The notes under the pieces: generated by a model
Database searches by the model: none
Told to the model about the DNA's origin: nothing
What the model saw: the letters and a program-made list of their open reading frames with translations, nothing else
Part shown: in pieces, positions 1 to 12,851 of the stretch
Position numbering within the stretch: the stretch's first letter is position 1
How the letters are laid out: each line of letters begins with the position of its first letter
Made by a program: the position numbers and the translations under genes
From: Terriglobus albidus
GTDB lineage: Bacteria; Acidobacteriota; Terriglobia; Terriglobales; Acidobacteriaceae
NCBI RefSeq assembly: GCF_008000815.1
Contig: NZ_CP042806.1
Location: 4,216,001 to 4,280,000, forward strand
Direction: 5' to 3'
DNA length: 64,000 nt

Positions 1-858
1 TTTGTGGCGGTCAACTGTGCCGCCATTCCGGAGACGCTAATCGAGAGCGAGATCTTCGGCCACGAAAAAGGCGCATTCACCGGAGCGCAGGAACGCCGCG
101 CCGGTTGCTTTGAGCTGGCAGAGGAAGGCACGCTCCTGCTCGATGAGATCGGCGAGATGCCGGCGGCAACCCAGGCCAAGCTGCTGCGTGTCCTGGAAGA
201 CCGCAAACTCCGCCGCCTGGGCGCAAAGGCAGAGACACCGGTCGACGTCCGTGTTATCGCGGCGACCAACAAAAACCCGCAGACGGCAGTCGGCGCCGGC
301 GAGCTGCGAGGCGATCTCTACTATCGTCTGAATGTCTTCAACATCCACATGCCTCCCCTGCGCGACCACCTCAGCGATATTCCATCGATCGCGCAATCGA
401 TGATCGAGGACATGAACCATCGTCACCACTGCACTGTCTCCGGCCTGACGGATACGCTCATGGCCCGGCTGATGCACTATCCCTGGCCCGGCAACGTCCG
501 CGAACTCCGCAATACGATTGAGCGTGCAGTGATTCTTGCCGGCAGCGGAGCTCTGGATATGAAGCATCTGCCCGCGAACTTCGGAGAGCACGGCTTTATT
601 CCTCCAAGTCATACGGCATTCCAAAGGCCCGTACCGCAGGTTCCGCCGGCATTCCGGGAATCCGCCTCCGGGGCAGGAAACGATATCGTAGAACTAGAGG
701 TCGGCACGACGGTTGATGAAGCCGAGCGCCAACTTATCCTGAAGACACTGGAGTCAACGAACAACAATAAGACCCGCGCCGCCGAGATTCTTGGTATCAG
801 CTCAAAGACATTGCAGAACAAGCTGAAGGAATACGCCAGCGCGGGCGATGAGGCGTAA
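1..858 (+). CDS. Sigma-54-dependent response regulator (NtrC family), 5' truncated by window edge
   Basis: The reading frame is open from base 1, so the start and presumably the receiver domain lie outside the window. What remains is the AAA+ sigma-54 activator core and a DNA-binding tail. The sigma-54-contacting loop GAFTGA is encoded at 70-87. A Walker B stretch ([10 protein letters not shown]) follows, then the sensor region and the [10 protein letters not shown] motif. The C-terminus carries a Fis-type helix-turn-helix ([21 protein letters not shown] region). Proteins of this family hydrolyse ATP to open promoters bound by RNA polymerase-sigma54. The sensor kinase gene starts 18 bp downstream, so the two very likely form a two-component pair. 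The stimulus is unknown. Confidence 0.93.
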   Translation, partial: FVAVNCAAIPETLIESEIFGHEKGAFTGAQERRAGCFELAEEGTLLLDEIGEMPAATQAKLLRVLEDRKLRRLGAKAETPVDVRVIAATNKNPQTAVGAGELRGDLYYRLNVFNIHMPPLRDHLSDIPSIAQSMIEDMNHRHHCTVSGLTDTLMARLMHYPWPGNVRELRNTIERAVILAGSGALDMKHLPANFGEHGFIPPSHTAFQRPVPQVPPAFRESASGAGNDIVELEVGTTVDEAERQLILKTLESTNNNKTRAAEILGISSKTLQNKLKEYASAGDEA

Positions 859-876
859 CCCCCTCCCCCGATCGAC

Positions 877-2769
877 ATGCGCCTGAAAACCAAGCTCGTT
901 CTCGCGTTTACCGCGCTTACTTTCGCCGTCGTGCTGGTGTTATGCCTGGTTTTTCTGGGCGAACTGCTGCGCCAGCGCATCTCCCAGACGGGCGACAGCA
1001 ATGACGTGTTGGTACGCGAGGTCACCCTCAGCACCCGCCAGGCACTCGTGAGCGGCCTGCGGGAGCATCCCCCTGCCGACAACTCCGACGATGCGTTTCA
1101 GAGTGCTGTGGCCAATGCCATTCGCGGATACCAACCGCTCGCCGACGAGATGAATGCCATTGTGCGTTACTCTCCCCCGGTACAGGACGTCACTGTCACC
1201 GGCGCCCATGGCGTCGTTCTCTCGTCGACGGATCCGACACTGCTGGATCAGCAATTTCCTTATCGCTCGCCCTTCAGCCGCATTAGTGGAGGTGGCGTAC
1301 TGGAACAGGCACGGGCCGTCTTTGGCCGTCCACAGGTGCTGGATGTCACTCTTCCTCTGGATCGCAACGGTCAGCCGTTCCTCACGATCCACCTGGGGGT
1401 TCGTTCGACCTTTCTGCGCAGCAGCTATGCACCATGGTTGAAGGCCGCGGTTATCTTTGCACTGGTGGCGCTTGCCGCCTGCGTCTTGATCGCTGCCCTG
1501 CTCTCCAGTCTTGCCCTTCACCCCATCGAGCGCATCAACCAGCAGCTTGAACAACTCATGCTGGCAAACTCGTCGACACCACTGATCGAAGGTCCGCGCG
1601 ATCAACCTGACGCCGTCGTCCGTGCCTCGCAGAGCATCGCCAAACTCGGAGAAAAGATTCGCACCACGGAGCAGATCTATTCTGCCTTACAGACGAACCT
1701 GAACCAGATGCTGGAGACCCTGCGCGACGGAGTCATCCTTTTCACCGCCGACCGGCGTGCCGTCATGGTCTCTGAAGCTGTTGAAGGATTTCTCGGGCGC
1801 GATCGTGACGCCATTCTGGGCAGCACCGCCGAAGACATCTTCCATCGCGGAACGGTGCTGGGACAGGCCGTCCGCGATTGCTTCGCCATGCATACCAATC
1901 TGATTGAAGAGCCGGTGGTCCTGGAAGATGGCCGTGAAGCGAAGGTCTCTCTTCAGTTCATCCACGGCGAGCAGACCGGCAGCGGAGAACGTCTGGGAGC
2001 CCTGCTCACCCTGCATGACGCGCACTCCGCCAAGCAGCTGGAACAGGAGATCGAGGTCTCGCGCCGCCTGGCTGCAATCGGACGCCTTACCGCCGGTGTT
2101 GGACACGAGGTCAAAAACCCGATCAATGCCATGGTGGTCCACCTGGAGCTGCTGCGCAGCAAACTCGCGGAAGCGACCGATGACAGCGCGCAGAAACACG
2201 TCGATATCCTTGCCCAGGAGATGCAGCGCCTGGATCGTGTGGTACAGACCCTGGCGGACTTCTCTCGTCCGATCGACCTTCGTCTCTATGACTACGATCT
2301 GCGTGAGATCGTGCGTAAAGTCGGCGCCCTCACCGCCGAGTCCTTTTCGCACCAGAAGATTACCCTGGTTGAAGAGCTGCCCTCTACTCCGCTGATGGTC
2401 CTGGTCGATGCGGAGCTGCTGCAACAAGCTGTGCTGAACATCGTCTTAAATGGTGCACAGGCTATGCCAAAAGGCGGCACGCTGCGTATTGTGCTTGACC
2501 GTAACGATGGAGACGCGCGACTGCGTATTATGGATGAGGGAGTTGGTATTCCCACTGAACTTCTGCCGAAGGTTTTCGATCTGTACTTTACTACCAAGCC
2601 CAAAGGAAGCGGCATTGGTCTCGCCATGACGTATCGCATGTTGCAATTGCACGGTGGCTCGATCGACGTTATGTCGAACACGAACCAGACTGCGCCGGAC
2701 CATGGAAGCACCTTCACGATTCTGCTTCCCCTGAGTCACGGAGTACCAGGCGAAAGGAGCCGTGTATGA
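877..2769 (+). CDS. Membrane sensor histidine kinase (PAS-HisKA-HATPase)
   Basis: A 630-residue kinase. There is one transmembrane helix at residues 7-30 and another at about 187-212. They bracket a periplasmic sensor segment of about 155 residues. A HAMP-like linker and a PAS-like region (about 275-385) follow. The phosphoacceptor H-box has His410 (GHEVKNPINAM). The C-terminal ATPase has N, G1 and G2 boxes (NIVLNGAQAM, MDEGVGIP, GSGIGLAM). It lies 18 bp after the NtrC-type regulator, its probable phosphotransfer partner. Its stop overlaps the start of the lipoprotein gene (ATGA), so the three genes are probably one transcript. The ligand cannot be read from sequence. Confidence 0.92.
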   Translation: MRLKTKLVLAFTALTFAVVLVLCLVFLGELLRQRISQTGDSNDVLVREVTLSTRQALVSGLREHPPADNSDDAFQSAVANAIRGYQPLADEMNAIVRYSPPVQDVTVTGAHGVVLSSTDPTLLDQQFPYRSPFSRISGGGVLEQARAVFGRPQVLDVTLPLDRNGQPFLTIHLGVRSTFLRSSYAPWLKAAVIFALVALAACVLIAALLSSLALHPIERINQQLEQLMLANSSTPLIEGPRDQPDAVVRASQSIAKLGEKIRTTEQIYSALQTNLNQMLETLRDGVILFTADRRAVMVSEAVEGFLGRDRDAILGSTAEDIFHRGTVLGQAVRDCFAMHTNLIEEPVVLEDGREAKVSLQFIHGEQTGSGERLGALLTLHDAHSAKQLEQEIEVSRRLAAIGRLTAGVGHEVKNPINAMVVHLELLRSKLAEATDDSAQKHVDILAQEMQRLDRVVQTLADFSRPIDLRLYDYDLREIVRKVGALTAESFSHQKITLVEELPSTPLMVLVDAELLQQAVLNIVLNGAQAMPKGGTLRIVLDRNDGDARLRIMDEGVGIPTELLPKVFDLYFTTKPKGSGIGLAMTYRMLQLHGGSIDVMSNTNQTAPDHGSTFTILLPLSHGVPGERSRV

Positions 2770-3347
2770 CACGCCGCTATCCAGTGCTGCTTACACTTGC
2801 AGCCGCCTGCATCGTGATCCAGGGTTGCAAACACTCCCCCAAGGCGGTTCAGGCGGCCACGGCTCCCGTAATCACGGCCCCCCCGATCCAGGTGCCTCCA
2901 GCTACTGTCCGGGACGCAGAACGCCGCGCGGAAGCCGACATCCCTGCTCCGCCACCACCGGCGCCACCGAAACAGGAAGAGCCGCAGCACCCCCCTAAGA
3001 CGCAAGGCCGGCGACGGCCGCAAACACAACCCACTACGACACCGCCTCCTACCCAGAGCGCGAGTACAGGGACACCTGCGCCCGATACCGCATCGGTGAT
3101 TGGAGAGCTCTCTACAGGCGGCGACACCTCGGCCCAGGCCCGACAGCAGGCAGCGGAACTCATAGCCGCAACGCAACGGCGACTTGAGGGTCTCTCAGGC
3201 TCTGTGGCGGGTTCGCACAAAACCGCTGTCGATCAGATTAAGGATTTTCTCTTGAAAGCGCGTGAAGCGCTGAAGGCCGGCGACGTGGACGGAGCAAATA
3301 CTCTGACGACCAAAGCCAAGCTGCTGCTTGACGATATCGCGCGCTGA
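2766..3347 (+). CDS. Proline-rich predicted lipoprotein
   Basis: A 193-residue protein of unknown function. The N-terminus has a short positively charged stretch, a hydrophobic helix and a lipobox ending in Cys21 (VIQGC), so it is probably a lipoprotein. Residues about 35-100 are rich in Pro, Thr and Ala and probably disordered. The C-terminal third (about 115-193) is predicted helical, with a DGANTLTTKAKLLLDDI tail resembling short helical-repeat segments. The gene overlaps the kinase stop by 4 bp and is therefore probably translationally coupled to it. It may be an envelope accessory of the two-component system. That role is inferred only from position. Confidence 0.75.
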   Translation: MTRRYPVLLTLAAACIVIQGCKHSPKAVQAATAPVITAPPIQVPPATVRDAERRAEADIPAPPPPAPPKQEEPQHPPKTQGRRRPQTQPTTTPPPTQSASTGTPAPDTASVIGELSTGGDTSAQARQQAAELIAATQRRLEGLSGSVAGSHKTAVDQIKDFLLKAREALKAGDVDGANTLTTKAKLLLDDIAR

Positions 3348-3446
3348 GTAATTCAATGATCGAAATAATTGAATAATTGAAGGAAAAACCCGGCGGAGCT
3401 GGCCAGATGTGCTTCGTTTCCCTTCAACAAGGACCGTTCTCGGGGC

Positions 3447-6452
<3,006 letters not shown>

Positions 6453-6496
6453 AATGCGCCCATCTATCAGTTTAGACGAAAGCTTCCGCCGGCGCT

Positions 6497-7318
6497 CTAC
6501 CGGAGGTACGTAGTCAGCGGCGAGTTTGCGCGCCGCAGCGCCTCCACCACAGCCCCTGCATTCAGCTCCGCGCCCTCGGAGCTGGTATGCGTGTGGTCGA
6601 TGGGAAATAAAAGCTTTGTCTTTTCAGCACCCATCGCCTCCAGCTTGTCGGCCTCGACCGTTGCCATGTCGACAAACGCCACATGTTCCGCCTCAGCCGT
6701 CTGCCCGATAAAGCCGTCATACCCCATATCCCGTTCGATTCGGCCATCCGTCCAGATGTTGCGTACCGTCAGGCTCAGCAGAATCGGCGTCGCGCCTCTG
6801 GCGCGCGTGTCCGCAATGTACTTCCGCAGATACCAGCCGTAGGTGTGAACGACTTCCTTTGATCCATCCAGCAGCGCCACCTCTTTCTGCTCTTCGCCGA
6901 TTCCTTTCAGAGTGCCCCGCGGCTTTTCCCCATCCAGTTGGCCGCCGTCATTGTGTCCCATCTGAATCAGGACAAAATCGCCTTTCTTGAGCTGCGAAAG
7001 CACAGCGTCCCATGCACCTTCGTGGATGAAGGTCCGACTGCTACGCCCCGCGCGGGCTCGATTCGCTACATTGACGCGCGAGGTATCGAAATAGTGAGCG
7101 AAATGATCGCCCCAGCCAAGATCTGCCTTATTTTGCGCGGTAGAGTCTCCCACGATGAAGATGGTCGGCAGTGCCGGATTCAGAGGTGGTGCAGCGTTGT
7201 CGTACTTTGTGACCGGCCGGGCGACAGCATCGTCCGGATTCGTTTGGGTTGCCTGCCCCAGCACAGCGCTAGAGCACACAAAGAGCAGAAAGACAGGCAA
7301 TGCACGCATACGCGCCAC
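6497..7318 (-). CDS. Secreted SGNH/GDSL esterase, rhamnogalacturonan acetylesterase-like
   Basis: A 273-residue protein with an N-terminal signal peptide ([22 protein letters not shown]). The SGNH blocks are present: block I with the nucleophile Ser ([10 protein letters not shown]), block II Gly (GRSSRTF), block III Asn (QMGHNDGG) and block V Asp-x-x-His ([10 protein letters not shown]). This arrangement matches the rhamnogalacturonan acetylesterase branch (CE12-type), which deacetylates pectic side chains. The substrate is inferred from family likeness only. It starts 7 bp after the xerC stop and precedes secA, so it may share a transcript with genes of unrelated function. The Met at residue 4 is an alternative start. 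Confidence 0.85.
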   Translation of the reverse strand: MARMRALPVFLLFVCSSAVLGQATQTNPDDAVARPVTKYDNAAPPLNPALPTIFIVGDSTAQNKADLGWGDHFAHYFDTSRVNVANRARAGRSSRTFIHEGAWDAVLSQLKKGDFVLIQMGHNDGGQLDGEKPRGTLKGIGEEQKEVALLDGSKEVVHTYGWYLRKYIADTRARGATPILLSLTVRNIWTDGRIERDMGYDGFIGQTAEAEHVAFVDMATVEADKLEAMGAEKTKLLFPIDHTHTSSEGAELNAGAVVEALRRANSPLTTYLR

Positions 7319-7325
7319 TTTACTA

Positions 7326-8261
7326 CTATCTCGCTCGAGGGTGCGTCTCGTCGTAGACGCGCTGCACCTGATTCACCGTAAGTTGCGTATATCGCTGGGT
7401 CGTCGAGAGCCGTTCGTGGCCGAGAATCTCCTGGATGGCACGCAGATCGGCTCCCTCTTCCAGCATGTGTGCCCCAAAGGCGTGCCTCAGCGTATGCGGA
7501 TGCACGTCCGCCGGCAGACCTTTGCTAACCGCAATTGCCTTCACGATGCGGCCGATGCTACGCGTGGTCAACCGCGCCGAACCACGGATCCGCGCATTTA
7601 CCAATAGGGGCCCCGCTTCCACCAGAGCTCCCTTACCCGCAGATGTCAGGCGCTGCTCCCGCTCCGGAAGATAGGCGCGAATCGCCTCTGCGGCAGCGTC
7701 TCCCAGGGGAACGAACCGCTCCTTGCGCCCTTTGCCGCGAATAAGAATGACTTCGTTCTTCCACTGAATGTCTGCAAGATCCATGCCCACCAGCTCCGAG
7801 TTGCGGATGCCGCAGCCATAGAGCAGCTCCCAGATCATGCGCTCACGCGCCGGCCAGGTTGCAGCCTCCTCATCGCTATCCATCGAGTCAAGAACGCGAT
7901 TGACCTCTTCCACGCTGGGAACACGCGGCAGATGCTTCGGCAATTTCGGTGTGGAGACCAGGAGCGCCGGGTTTTGTTGCACATGGCCCGTCTTCGCCAG
8001 CCACTTGAACCACGATCGGATGGCTGCGAGAGCGCGCGCGGCTGATGGCTTTCCCAGACCCCGATCGAACAAGACCGCCAGGTAGTTCCGGATGTGTGTG
8101 TGCTCGACCTTGAGGATGCTTCTCTGCTCGCCGAATGTCTCCGCCAGATACGTTGCGAAGTCTTTCAACTCGCGGCGGTACGCACGCAGGGTATGCGGCG
8201 AAGCTCCACGTTCGCCTTCGATCACTCGCAGAAACTCTTCCGCCAGGTCCGCAAAACTCAT
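7326..8261 (-). CDS. xerC: Tyrosine recombinase, XerC-like
   Basis: A 311-residue tyrosine recombinase. The N-terminal SAM-like core-binding domain covers about residues 1-90. The catalytic domain has Arg near 151 (GCGIRNSEL), a Lys in the beta-hairpin (IRGKGRKER), HTLRH with the second Arg near 255, the [10 protein letters not shown] box and the nucleophile Tyr near 288 (QRYTQL). Length and motif order fit XerC/XerD, which resolve chromosome dimers at dif. The start overlaps the stop of the upstream xerD-like gene (ATGA), so the two paralogues are co-translated. Which is functionally XerC and which XerD cannot be decided from sequence alone. Confidence 0.88.
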   Translation of the reverse strand: MSFADLAEEFLRVIEGERGASPHTLRAYRRELKDFATYLAETFGEQRSILKVEHTHIRNYLAVLFDRGLGKPSAARALAAIRSWFKWLAKTGHVQQNPALLVSTPKLPKHLPRVPSVEEVNRVLDSMDSDEEAATWPARERMIWELLYGCGIRNSELVGMDLADIQWKNEVILIRGKGRKERFVPLGDAAAEAIRAYLPEREQRLTSAGKGALVEAGPLLVNARIRGSARLTTRSIGRIVKAIAVSKGLPADVHPHTLRHAFGAHMLEEGADLRAIQEILGHERLSTTQRYTQLTVNQVQRVYDETHPRAR

Positions 8262-9193
8262 GACACAGCTCCTTCACGACGCTTTGCGCGCGGATGATGC
8301 AGCCGGTGCACCTGCTTCAAGCGGCCGAGAGCGACATGCGTATAGACCTGGGTCGTGGCGATATCGGCATGGCCCAACAGGGTCTGCACGCTGCGAAGGT
8401 CGGCGCCGTGCTCCACCATGTGAGTGGCGCAGCTATGCCGCAGCATGTGCGGGCTGGCGCGTTTGTCCCACTTCTTCACCATCGCCCATATCCAGTCGCG
8501 TGTCAGCGGCTTGCCTCGCACACTCAGAAACAGGGTACGCTCAAACTGTTTTCCGCAGAGGGCCGGACGAGCTTCTTTGAGATAACGCTCCAAAGCTTTG
8601 ATGGATGGGACACCAAGAGGCACAATGCGTTCTTTGTCGCCTTTACCGCGGACTTGAACACGCGCCTGGTCCAGGTGCAGATCAGCCTCGCGCAATGTCG
8701 TAATCTCGCTGACCCGCAATCCGCCGGCATACAGCAGCTCCAGGATGGCGTAATCGCGCAGCATCTGCGGCTCGGCCTGGGGGTGAGCCGCCATTTGAGC
8801 AGCTCGCGTCAGCACGTCACCCACTTCTGTCTCGGCCAGCGACTTCGGCAGAACCTTCCAAGAAGCCGGCGTCTCCAGATTTACGGTCGGATCATGCTGG
8901 ATGCGCTTGTCTTTCAGCAGCCAGCGATAGAAGCCACGCCAGCAACTCAGCTTCCGCGCAATGGAGCGCGACTCGACATGCCGCGACCGCATGTCTTCCA
9001 TGAACGCACTTACCTGCGTCTGAGTCGCTGATAACAGCGAGGTGTGCGTCGTCTCCAGAAACTCGGCCAACTGCTCCAGATCCCGCAGGTAGCTCTCGCG
9101 GGAGAGAGGACGCAGCCCCTTCTCCACGCTGAGGTACGTCATGTACTCGCGCAGCAGTGGCGAATTGTGGGCAGCATCGCTCATCCTTGTCAT
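8258..9193 (-). CDS. xerD: Tyrosine recombinase, XerD-like
   Basis: A tyrosine recombinase paralogue of about 311 residues from the chosen ATG. The open frame extends to 9223, but the conserved N-terminus ([30 protein letters not shown] region) needs only the start at 9193 or 9184. Catalytic elements are Arg in AGGLRVSEI, Lys in [29 protein letters not shown] and the Tyr in QVYTHV. It overlaps xerC by 4 bp. The adjacent pair could form the XerCD heterotetramer, though most bacteria keep these genes apart. The HAD phosphatase gene is divergent about 60 bp away. Confidence 0.87.
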   Translation of the reverse strand: MTRMSDAAHNSPLLREYMTYLSVEKGLRPLSRESYLRDLEQLAEFLETTHTSLLSATQTQVSAFMEDMRSRHVESRSIARKLSCWRGFYRWLLKDKRIQHDPTVNLETPASWKVLPKSLAETEVGDVLTRAAQMAAHPQAEPQMLRDYAILELLYAGGLRVSEITTLREADLHLDQARVQVRGKGDKERIVPLGVPSIKALERYLKEARPALCGKQFERTLFLSVRGKPLTRDWIWAMVKKWDKRASPHMLRHSCATHMVEHGADLRSVQTLLGHADIATTQVYTHVALGRLKQVHRLHHPRAKRREGAVS

Positions 9194-9253
9194 TATCCGG
9201 CGATGTGTACGCCGCGCCGCCATGGAGGAACCAAGGTGGATAGCAGGGCGATC

Positions 9254-9976
9254 ATGCAGAATAGAGAGATGCCCGTATCACTCAGCACGGACCAGTTTCT
9301 CGCCTCCATCCGCACACTCGCGCCGAGAGTCGCCGTCTTCGACTGCGACGGCACCTTGTGGCATCCGGACTCAGGTTCGGGCTTCATGCGCTGGAGCACC
9401 CAGACCGGCCTCTTCTCCCCGGAGCAGAGCGCGTGGATTGAGGGCCGTCATGCTGCCTATCGCAACGGCGATGTCGACGAGATCACGATCTGCGGCGAAA
9501 TGGTGCAGGTCTACGAAGGACTGACCGACGAGGCCATCCGATCCTCCGCGGCCGAGTTCTTCCGTACCGAGATCGAACCCTTTATCTTCCCCGAGATGTT
9601 TGATCTGGTTGCGGAGCTGCAGAAGAACGGAACCGAGATCTGGGCTGTCTCCTCCACGTGCGACTGGGTTGTGGAAGAGGGCGCCAGCCGCTTTCATATT
9701 CCCCCCGAGCGCGTTCTGGCGGCCTGCGTTGAGGTCAAGGGCGGTATCGCCACCCGAACACTTCGGGATGTTCCGTCGGACGAAAATAAGGCCACCTCAC
9801 TGCGCCGTGTCGGCCTTCCCCAGCCTGATGCCGTCTTCGGGAACTCGGTCCACGATGCGGCCATGCTTGAGATCGCACGGAAGCCCTATCCCGTAAACCC
9901 CACCGTCGCCCTCGCCGAGATCAGCCATACAAACGGCTGGGCAGTTTACTATCCGGCTGCCGTCAGAACTCTCTGA
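9254..9976 (+). CDS. HAD-superfamily phosphatase, SerB-like
   Basis: A HAD hydrolase of about 240 residues. The catalytic motif I is DCDGT (VAVFDCDGTLWHP), with the two Asp that form and protonate the phospho-aspartyl intermediate. Motif II Ser/Thr is in WAVSSTCDWV. Motif III/IV is around GNSVHDAAML near the C-terminus. The cap arrangement suggests the phosphoserine-phosphatase-like branch. The substrate is unknown. The open frame begins at 9044, inside the divergent recombinase gene. I choose the ATG at 9254 because family similarity starts shortly after it. An ATG at 9269 is equally possible. It sits 32 bp before a Nudix hydrolase gene. Confidence 0.8.
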   Translation: MQNREMPVSLSTDQFLASIRTLAPRVAVFDCDGTLWHPDSGSGFMRWSTQTGLFSPEQSAWIEGRHAAYRNGDVDEITICGEMVQVYEGLTDEAIRSSAAEFFRTEIEPFIFPEMFDLVAELQKNGTEIWAVSSTCDWVVEEGASRFHIPPERVLAACVEVKGGIATRTLRDVPSDENKATSLRRVGLPQPDAVFGNSVHDAAMLEIARKPYPVNPTVALAEISHTNGWAVYYPAAVRTL

Positions 9977-10008
9977 GGCTCAGAGGCCCTCTCGGGCGTC
10001 TAACCTTT

Positions 10009-10479
10009 GTGTACGTGAGCCGAGCCGCGAAAAAAAGCCGACGCCGTCCTGGAGCCAAGGAAGCCGCGAAGCAGATTCGTCTTGTTGTCGCCGCACTGAT
10101 CCTGCGCGAGACGGAGACTGGCCGCGAAGTCCTTGTCTGTCAGCGACGTCCGGAACAGGCGATGGCCCTCAAGTGGGAGTTCCCAGGGGGCAAGATCGAG
10201 GCCGGCGAATCCCCTGAGGCTGCCTTGCGCCGCGAGCTGAATGAAGAACTTGGGATCGAGGCCGTCATCGGCCCACGCATTACCCGCCTGCGCCATAATT
10301 ACCGCAACGGCGGGGCCGTCGACCTTCAGTTCTTTACCGTCCACGAGTTCAAAGGGGCGCTGGAAAATCGTATTTTCAACGACATGCAGTGGACCCTGCT
10401 GCCTCGGCTACCCGAGTTCGACTTTCTCGCCGCAGATTTGTCCTTGATTCAGGACCTTGCCTCCGGGAAGTTGCTTTAG
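10009..10479 (+). CDS. Nudix hydrolase, MutT/8-oxo-dGTP diphosphatase-like
   Basis: A 156-residue protein with a complete Nudix box (GGKIEAGESPEAALRRELNE then ELGI), giving the G-x5-E-x7-REUXEEXGU pattern that binds Mg2+. It is close to MutT-type enzymes, which hydrolyse oxidised purine nucleotides and so prevent mutations. A different nucleotide substrate is possible. The start is GTG, and the basic N-terminal 20 residues (RAAKKSRRRPGAKEA) precede the Nudix fold. An alternative GTG start lies two codons in. The 3' end overlaps the convergent Nramp gene by 4 bp, so no intergenic terminator can separate them. Confidence 0.88.
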   Translation: MYVSRAAKKSRRRPGAKEAAKQIRLVVAALILRETETGREVLVCQRRPEQAMALKWEFPGGKIEAGESPEAALRRELNEELGIEAVIGPRITRLRHNYRNGGAVDLQFFTVHEFKGALENRIFNDMQWTLLPRLPEFDFLAADLSLIQDLASGKLL

Positions 10480-11738
10480 AACAAACCCTGGATCGTATTC
10501 CACAGCATCACAGCGGTCAGCCCGATCACAACGACCGCTGTTGTCCACGCGACCAGGTTCAGCCACAGATTGTTCGTCCAGGTGCCCATTAGCTCCTTCC
10601 GGTTGATGAGCTTGAGCATGAAGATCAGGACGATTGGCAGCAGTACGCCGTTCAGCACCTGCGACAGAATCGTCATTGGCACCAGCGGGAAGTTGGGAAT
10701 CAACACCACCGCAGCTCCCGCCACAATCAGGATCGTATAGAGCCAGTAGAAGAATGGCGCCTGGCCAAACCGCTTATCGACACCGCTCTCGAAGCCCAGT
10801 CCCTCGCATACTGTGTAGGCCGTGGAGAGAGGCAGAATCGACGCCGCGAAGAGACTGGCATTGAATAGCCCGGCAGCAAACAGGATGAACGCGTAGTCGC
10901 CGGCCACCGGTTTCATTGCTTCCGCGGCGTCGGCTGGAACTTGAATATCGCGCATACCGTGCGTGTAGAGCGTCACGGCGCACACCACTACGATGAACCA
11001 GGCCACGATGTCGGTAAAGATGGAGCCGACGATGACATCCAGACGCGATGCGCGATACTGCCTGACGGAGACACCCTTCTCGACGATCGACGACTGCAGA
11101 TAGAACTGCATCCAGGGCGTAATGGTGGTGCCGATCACACCGATCGTCATGTAGATGTACTTGCGGTCGCTCCAGACTTCGCGCCCTGGAAGCTTCACCG
11201 TCTCGACCAGCGCCGTATGCCAGTCCGGGCGTCCCAATACGCCGGCGATGATATAGGCGATGTAGAAGACACTAGCCACGAGAAAGATCTTCTCGACGTT
11301 CTTGTAATCGCCAAGCACGACCAGCGCCCATACCAGCGCCGCGCAGATGGGTACGCTGATGTACTTACTCATATGGAAAAGCTGGAGACTGCCGGCGATA
11401 CCGGAGAACTCGGCAATCACATTGCCGAAGTTGACGATGACCAGCAGCACCATCATCACGAAGGTTATCCGCAACCCGAATTCTTCACGGATCAGGTCGC
11501 TAAGCCCCTTGCCGGTCACTGCGCCCATGCGGGCGCACATCTCTTGCACCACAATCAGAGCCAGCGTGATGGGGATCATGGTCCACAGCAGCTTGTAACC
11601 GTACTGTGCCCCTGCCAGTGAGTAGGTAAAAATACCACCAGCGTCGTTGTCGACGTTCGCCGTGATAAATCCAGGCCCCAGCACCGCCAAGAGCATCATG
11701 ATGCTGGTGCGCCAGCGTTTCAAACGGCTTGTCGTCAC
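10476..11738 (-). CDS. Nramp-family divalent metal transporter, variant metal-site motifs
   Basis: A 420-residue polytopic membrane protein with about 11 hydrophobic helices and the Nramp fold signature. In canonical Mn2+/Fe2+ Nramps the first helix carries DPGN and the sixth carries a Met-Pro-His motif. Here the first helix reads NVDNDAGG (residues 29-35) and the sixth GTTITPWMQ (about 204-212). The canonical Pro and metal-ligand Met are therefore not where expected. Such substitutions occur in Nramp-related clades that move other ions, including Mg2+-type transporters. The ion here is open. Two genes upstream on the same strand is a soluble MgtE-N/CBS protein that may regulate it. It is convergent with the Nudix gene. 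Confidence 0.85.
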   Translation of the reverse strand: MTTSRLKRWRTSIMMLLAVLGPGFITANVDNDAGGIFTYSLAGAQYGYKLLWTMIPITLALIVVQEMCARMGAVTGKGLSDLIREEFGLRITFVMMVLLVIVNFGNVIAEFSGIAGSLQLFHMSKYISVPICAALVWALVVLGDYKNVEKIFLVASVFYIAYIIAGVLGRPDWHTALVETVKLPGREVWSDRKYIYMTIGVIGTTITPWMQFYLQSSIVEKGVSVRQYRASRLDVIVGSIFTDIVAWFIVVVCAVTLYTHGMRDIQVPADAAEAMKPVAGDYAFILFAAGLFNASLFAASILPLSTAYTVCEGLGFESGVDKRFGQAPFFYWLYTILIVAGAAVVLIPNFPLVPMTILSQVLNGVLLPIVLIFMLKLINRKELMGTWTNNLWLNLVAWTTAVVVIGLTAVMLWNTIQGLF

Positions 11739-11762
11739 CCAATCTTCTCCTGCCTCTTCCGG

Positions 11763-12803
11763 TTACTTGCTGGATTTGTGAATCGCCGCAACACGGTCCG
11801 TAATCAGGCGCATCTGCGAATCGTTGTCGTATCCGCTCTCTCTTGCCCTGCGGCAGCCGGCAGCAGCGATTCTTTCGCGGGCGGGCTCATCATTCAGGTA
11901 GCGCAGGATCTGCTGTTTCATCTCTTCGATACCGTCAAAGAAGACGGCCTCTTCCCCTTCGGCAAAGCGGTCTGTATGTCCTTTGGATCGCTCCGCCAGC
12001 AGGAACCCCCCGCAGCCGGCAATCTCAAAGCTCTTCTGCGTAAATTCGTCCTGGTTGGATTTAGTGAGAAAGCTGATATTGACCTTGGAGCGCCACACGC
12101 CCTCGCGGTAGGCGTCGTCCTTGAGTTCCCCTTCGCGGTACACCTTCTCGAAGATTTCCGGCGCCAGTGCCCGCTTCCACGAGCGTTCCGACCCCGAGAT
12201 CACTAGCGGAATGCCGGCCTTTGCAAGTTCCGTCAGCACTTCTGCTCGCTGATCGTAAGGGGTGCCGATAAATGACACCTCGCGGTTGCGGTCTTTATCG
12301 CTCCAGCCGGCAGGTGGCGGAAAGTGAATCGTCTGCTCGTAGGCTGTCTGAATTTTGACCACATCCCCGGCTCCACGCTTTTTGTACTCAGGAATACTGA
12401 CGTCGCGCTGTGTGCAATGAAGATCGAAGTATGGAATGTCCTTCATGTACAGACGCCAGCCGGGATCCTTACGCGGCCCGAATGGGTTATCGATCATATA
12501 GCTCACCGTGGTAATCCCCATCGAACGCAGTTTCTTCAGCGTGGAGGGTTGCAGAGCCATGACCTTGTCGGCCCAGAAGCAATCGGGCTTGATCTCTCGA
12601 GCAACTCGCAGAATCTCCTGGTTCAAACGGCGAACATGAGGCCCTACCAGAATGCGGAAGACGATCTTGAATAACAGAGAATTTGTAGGCCAGAACGGTT
12701 TGGCGTCCATGCGCACCACTTCATGTCCGGCTCGCTCCAGCGCTCGCATACGCATGGGGGCTGTACTACCCGGCGAAAATTCGCTGATGTACAAGATCTT
12801 CAC
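11763..12803 (-). CDS. CgeB-like glycosyltransferase
   Basis: A 346-residue cytoplasmic protein with a GT-B layout. The N-terminal Rossmann half begins MKILYISEFSPGSTAPMRM. The C-terminal half carries a sugar-nucleotide-binding stretch (KSFEIAGCGGFLLAERS) and a C-terminal cap (YLNDEPARERIAAAG). This matches the CgeB/glycosyltransferase family 1-like group seen in spore-coat and surface-glycan loci. Donor and acceptor are unknown. It lies 48 bp after the MgtE-N/CBS gene and 24 bp before the Nramp gene, all on the minus strand. The three may share a transcript, although no functional link to metal transport is evident. Confidence 0.78.
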   Translation of the reverse strand: MKILYISEFSPGSTAPMRMRALERAGHEVVRMDAKPFWPTNSLLFKIVFRILVGPHVRRLNQEILRVAREIKPDCFWADKVMALQPSTLKKLRSMGITTVSYMIDNPFGPRKDPGWRLYMKDIPYFDLHCTQRDVSIPEYKKRGAGDVVKIQTAYEQTIHFPPPAGWSDKDRNREVSFIGTPYDQRAEVLTELAKAGIPLVISGSERSWKRALAPEIFEKVYREGELKDDAYREGVWRSKVNISFLTKSNQDEFTQKSFEIAGCGGFLLAERSKGHTDRFAEGEEAVFFDGIEEMKQQILRYLNDEPARERIAAAGCRRARESGYDNDSQMRLITDRVAAIHKSSK

Positions 12804-12851
12804 GTTCTGGCTTTCCTCTCTTTTACTGTTTATGAATCCGACAGGTGTGCA

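Noticed and set aside
9044-9253. N-terminal extension of the HAD phosphatase
   Set aside because: It lies in the divergent xerD gene and has no family similarity. The likely start is 9254 or 9269.
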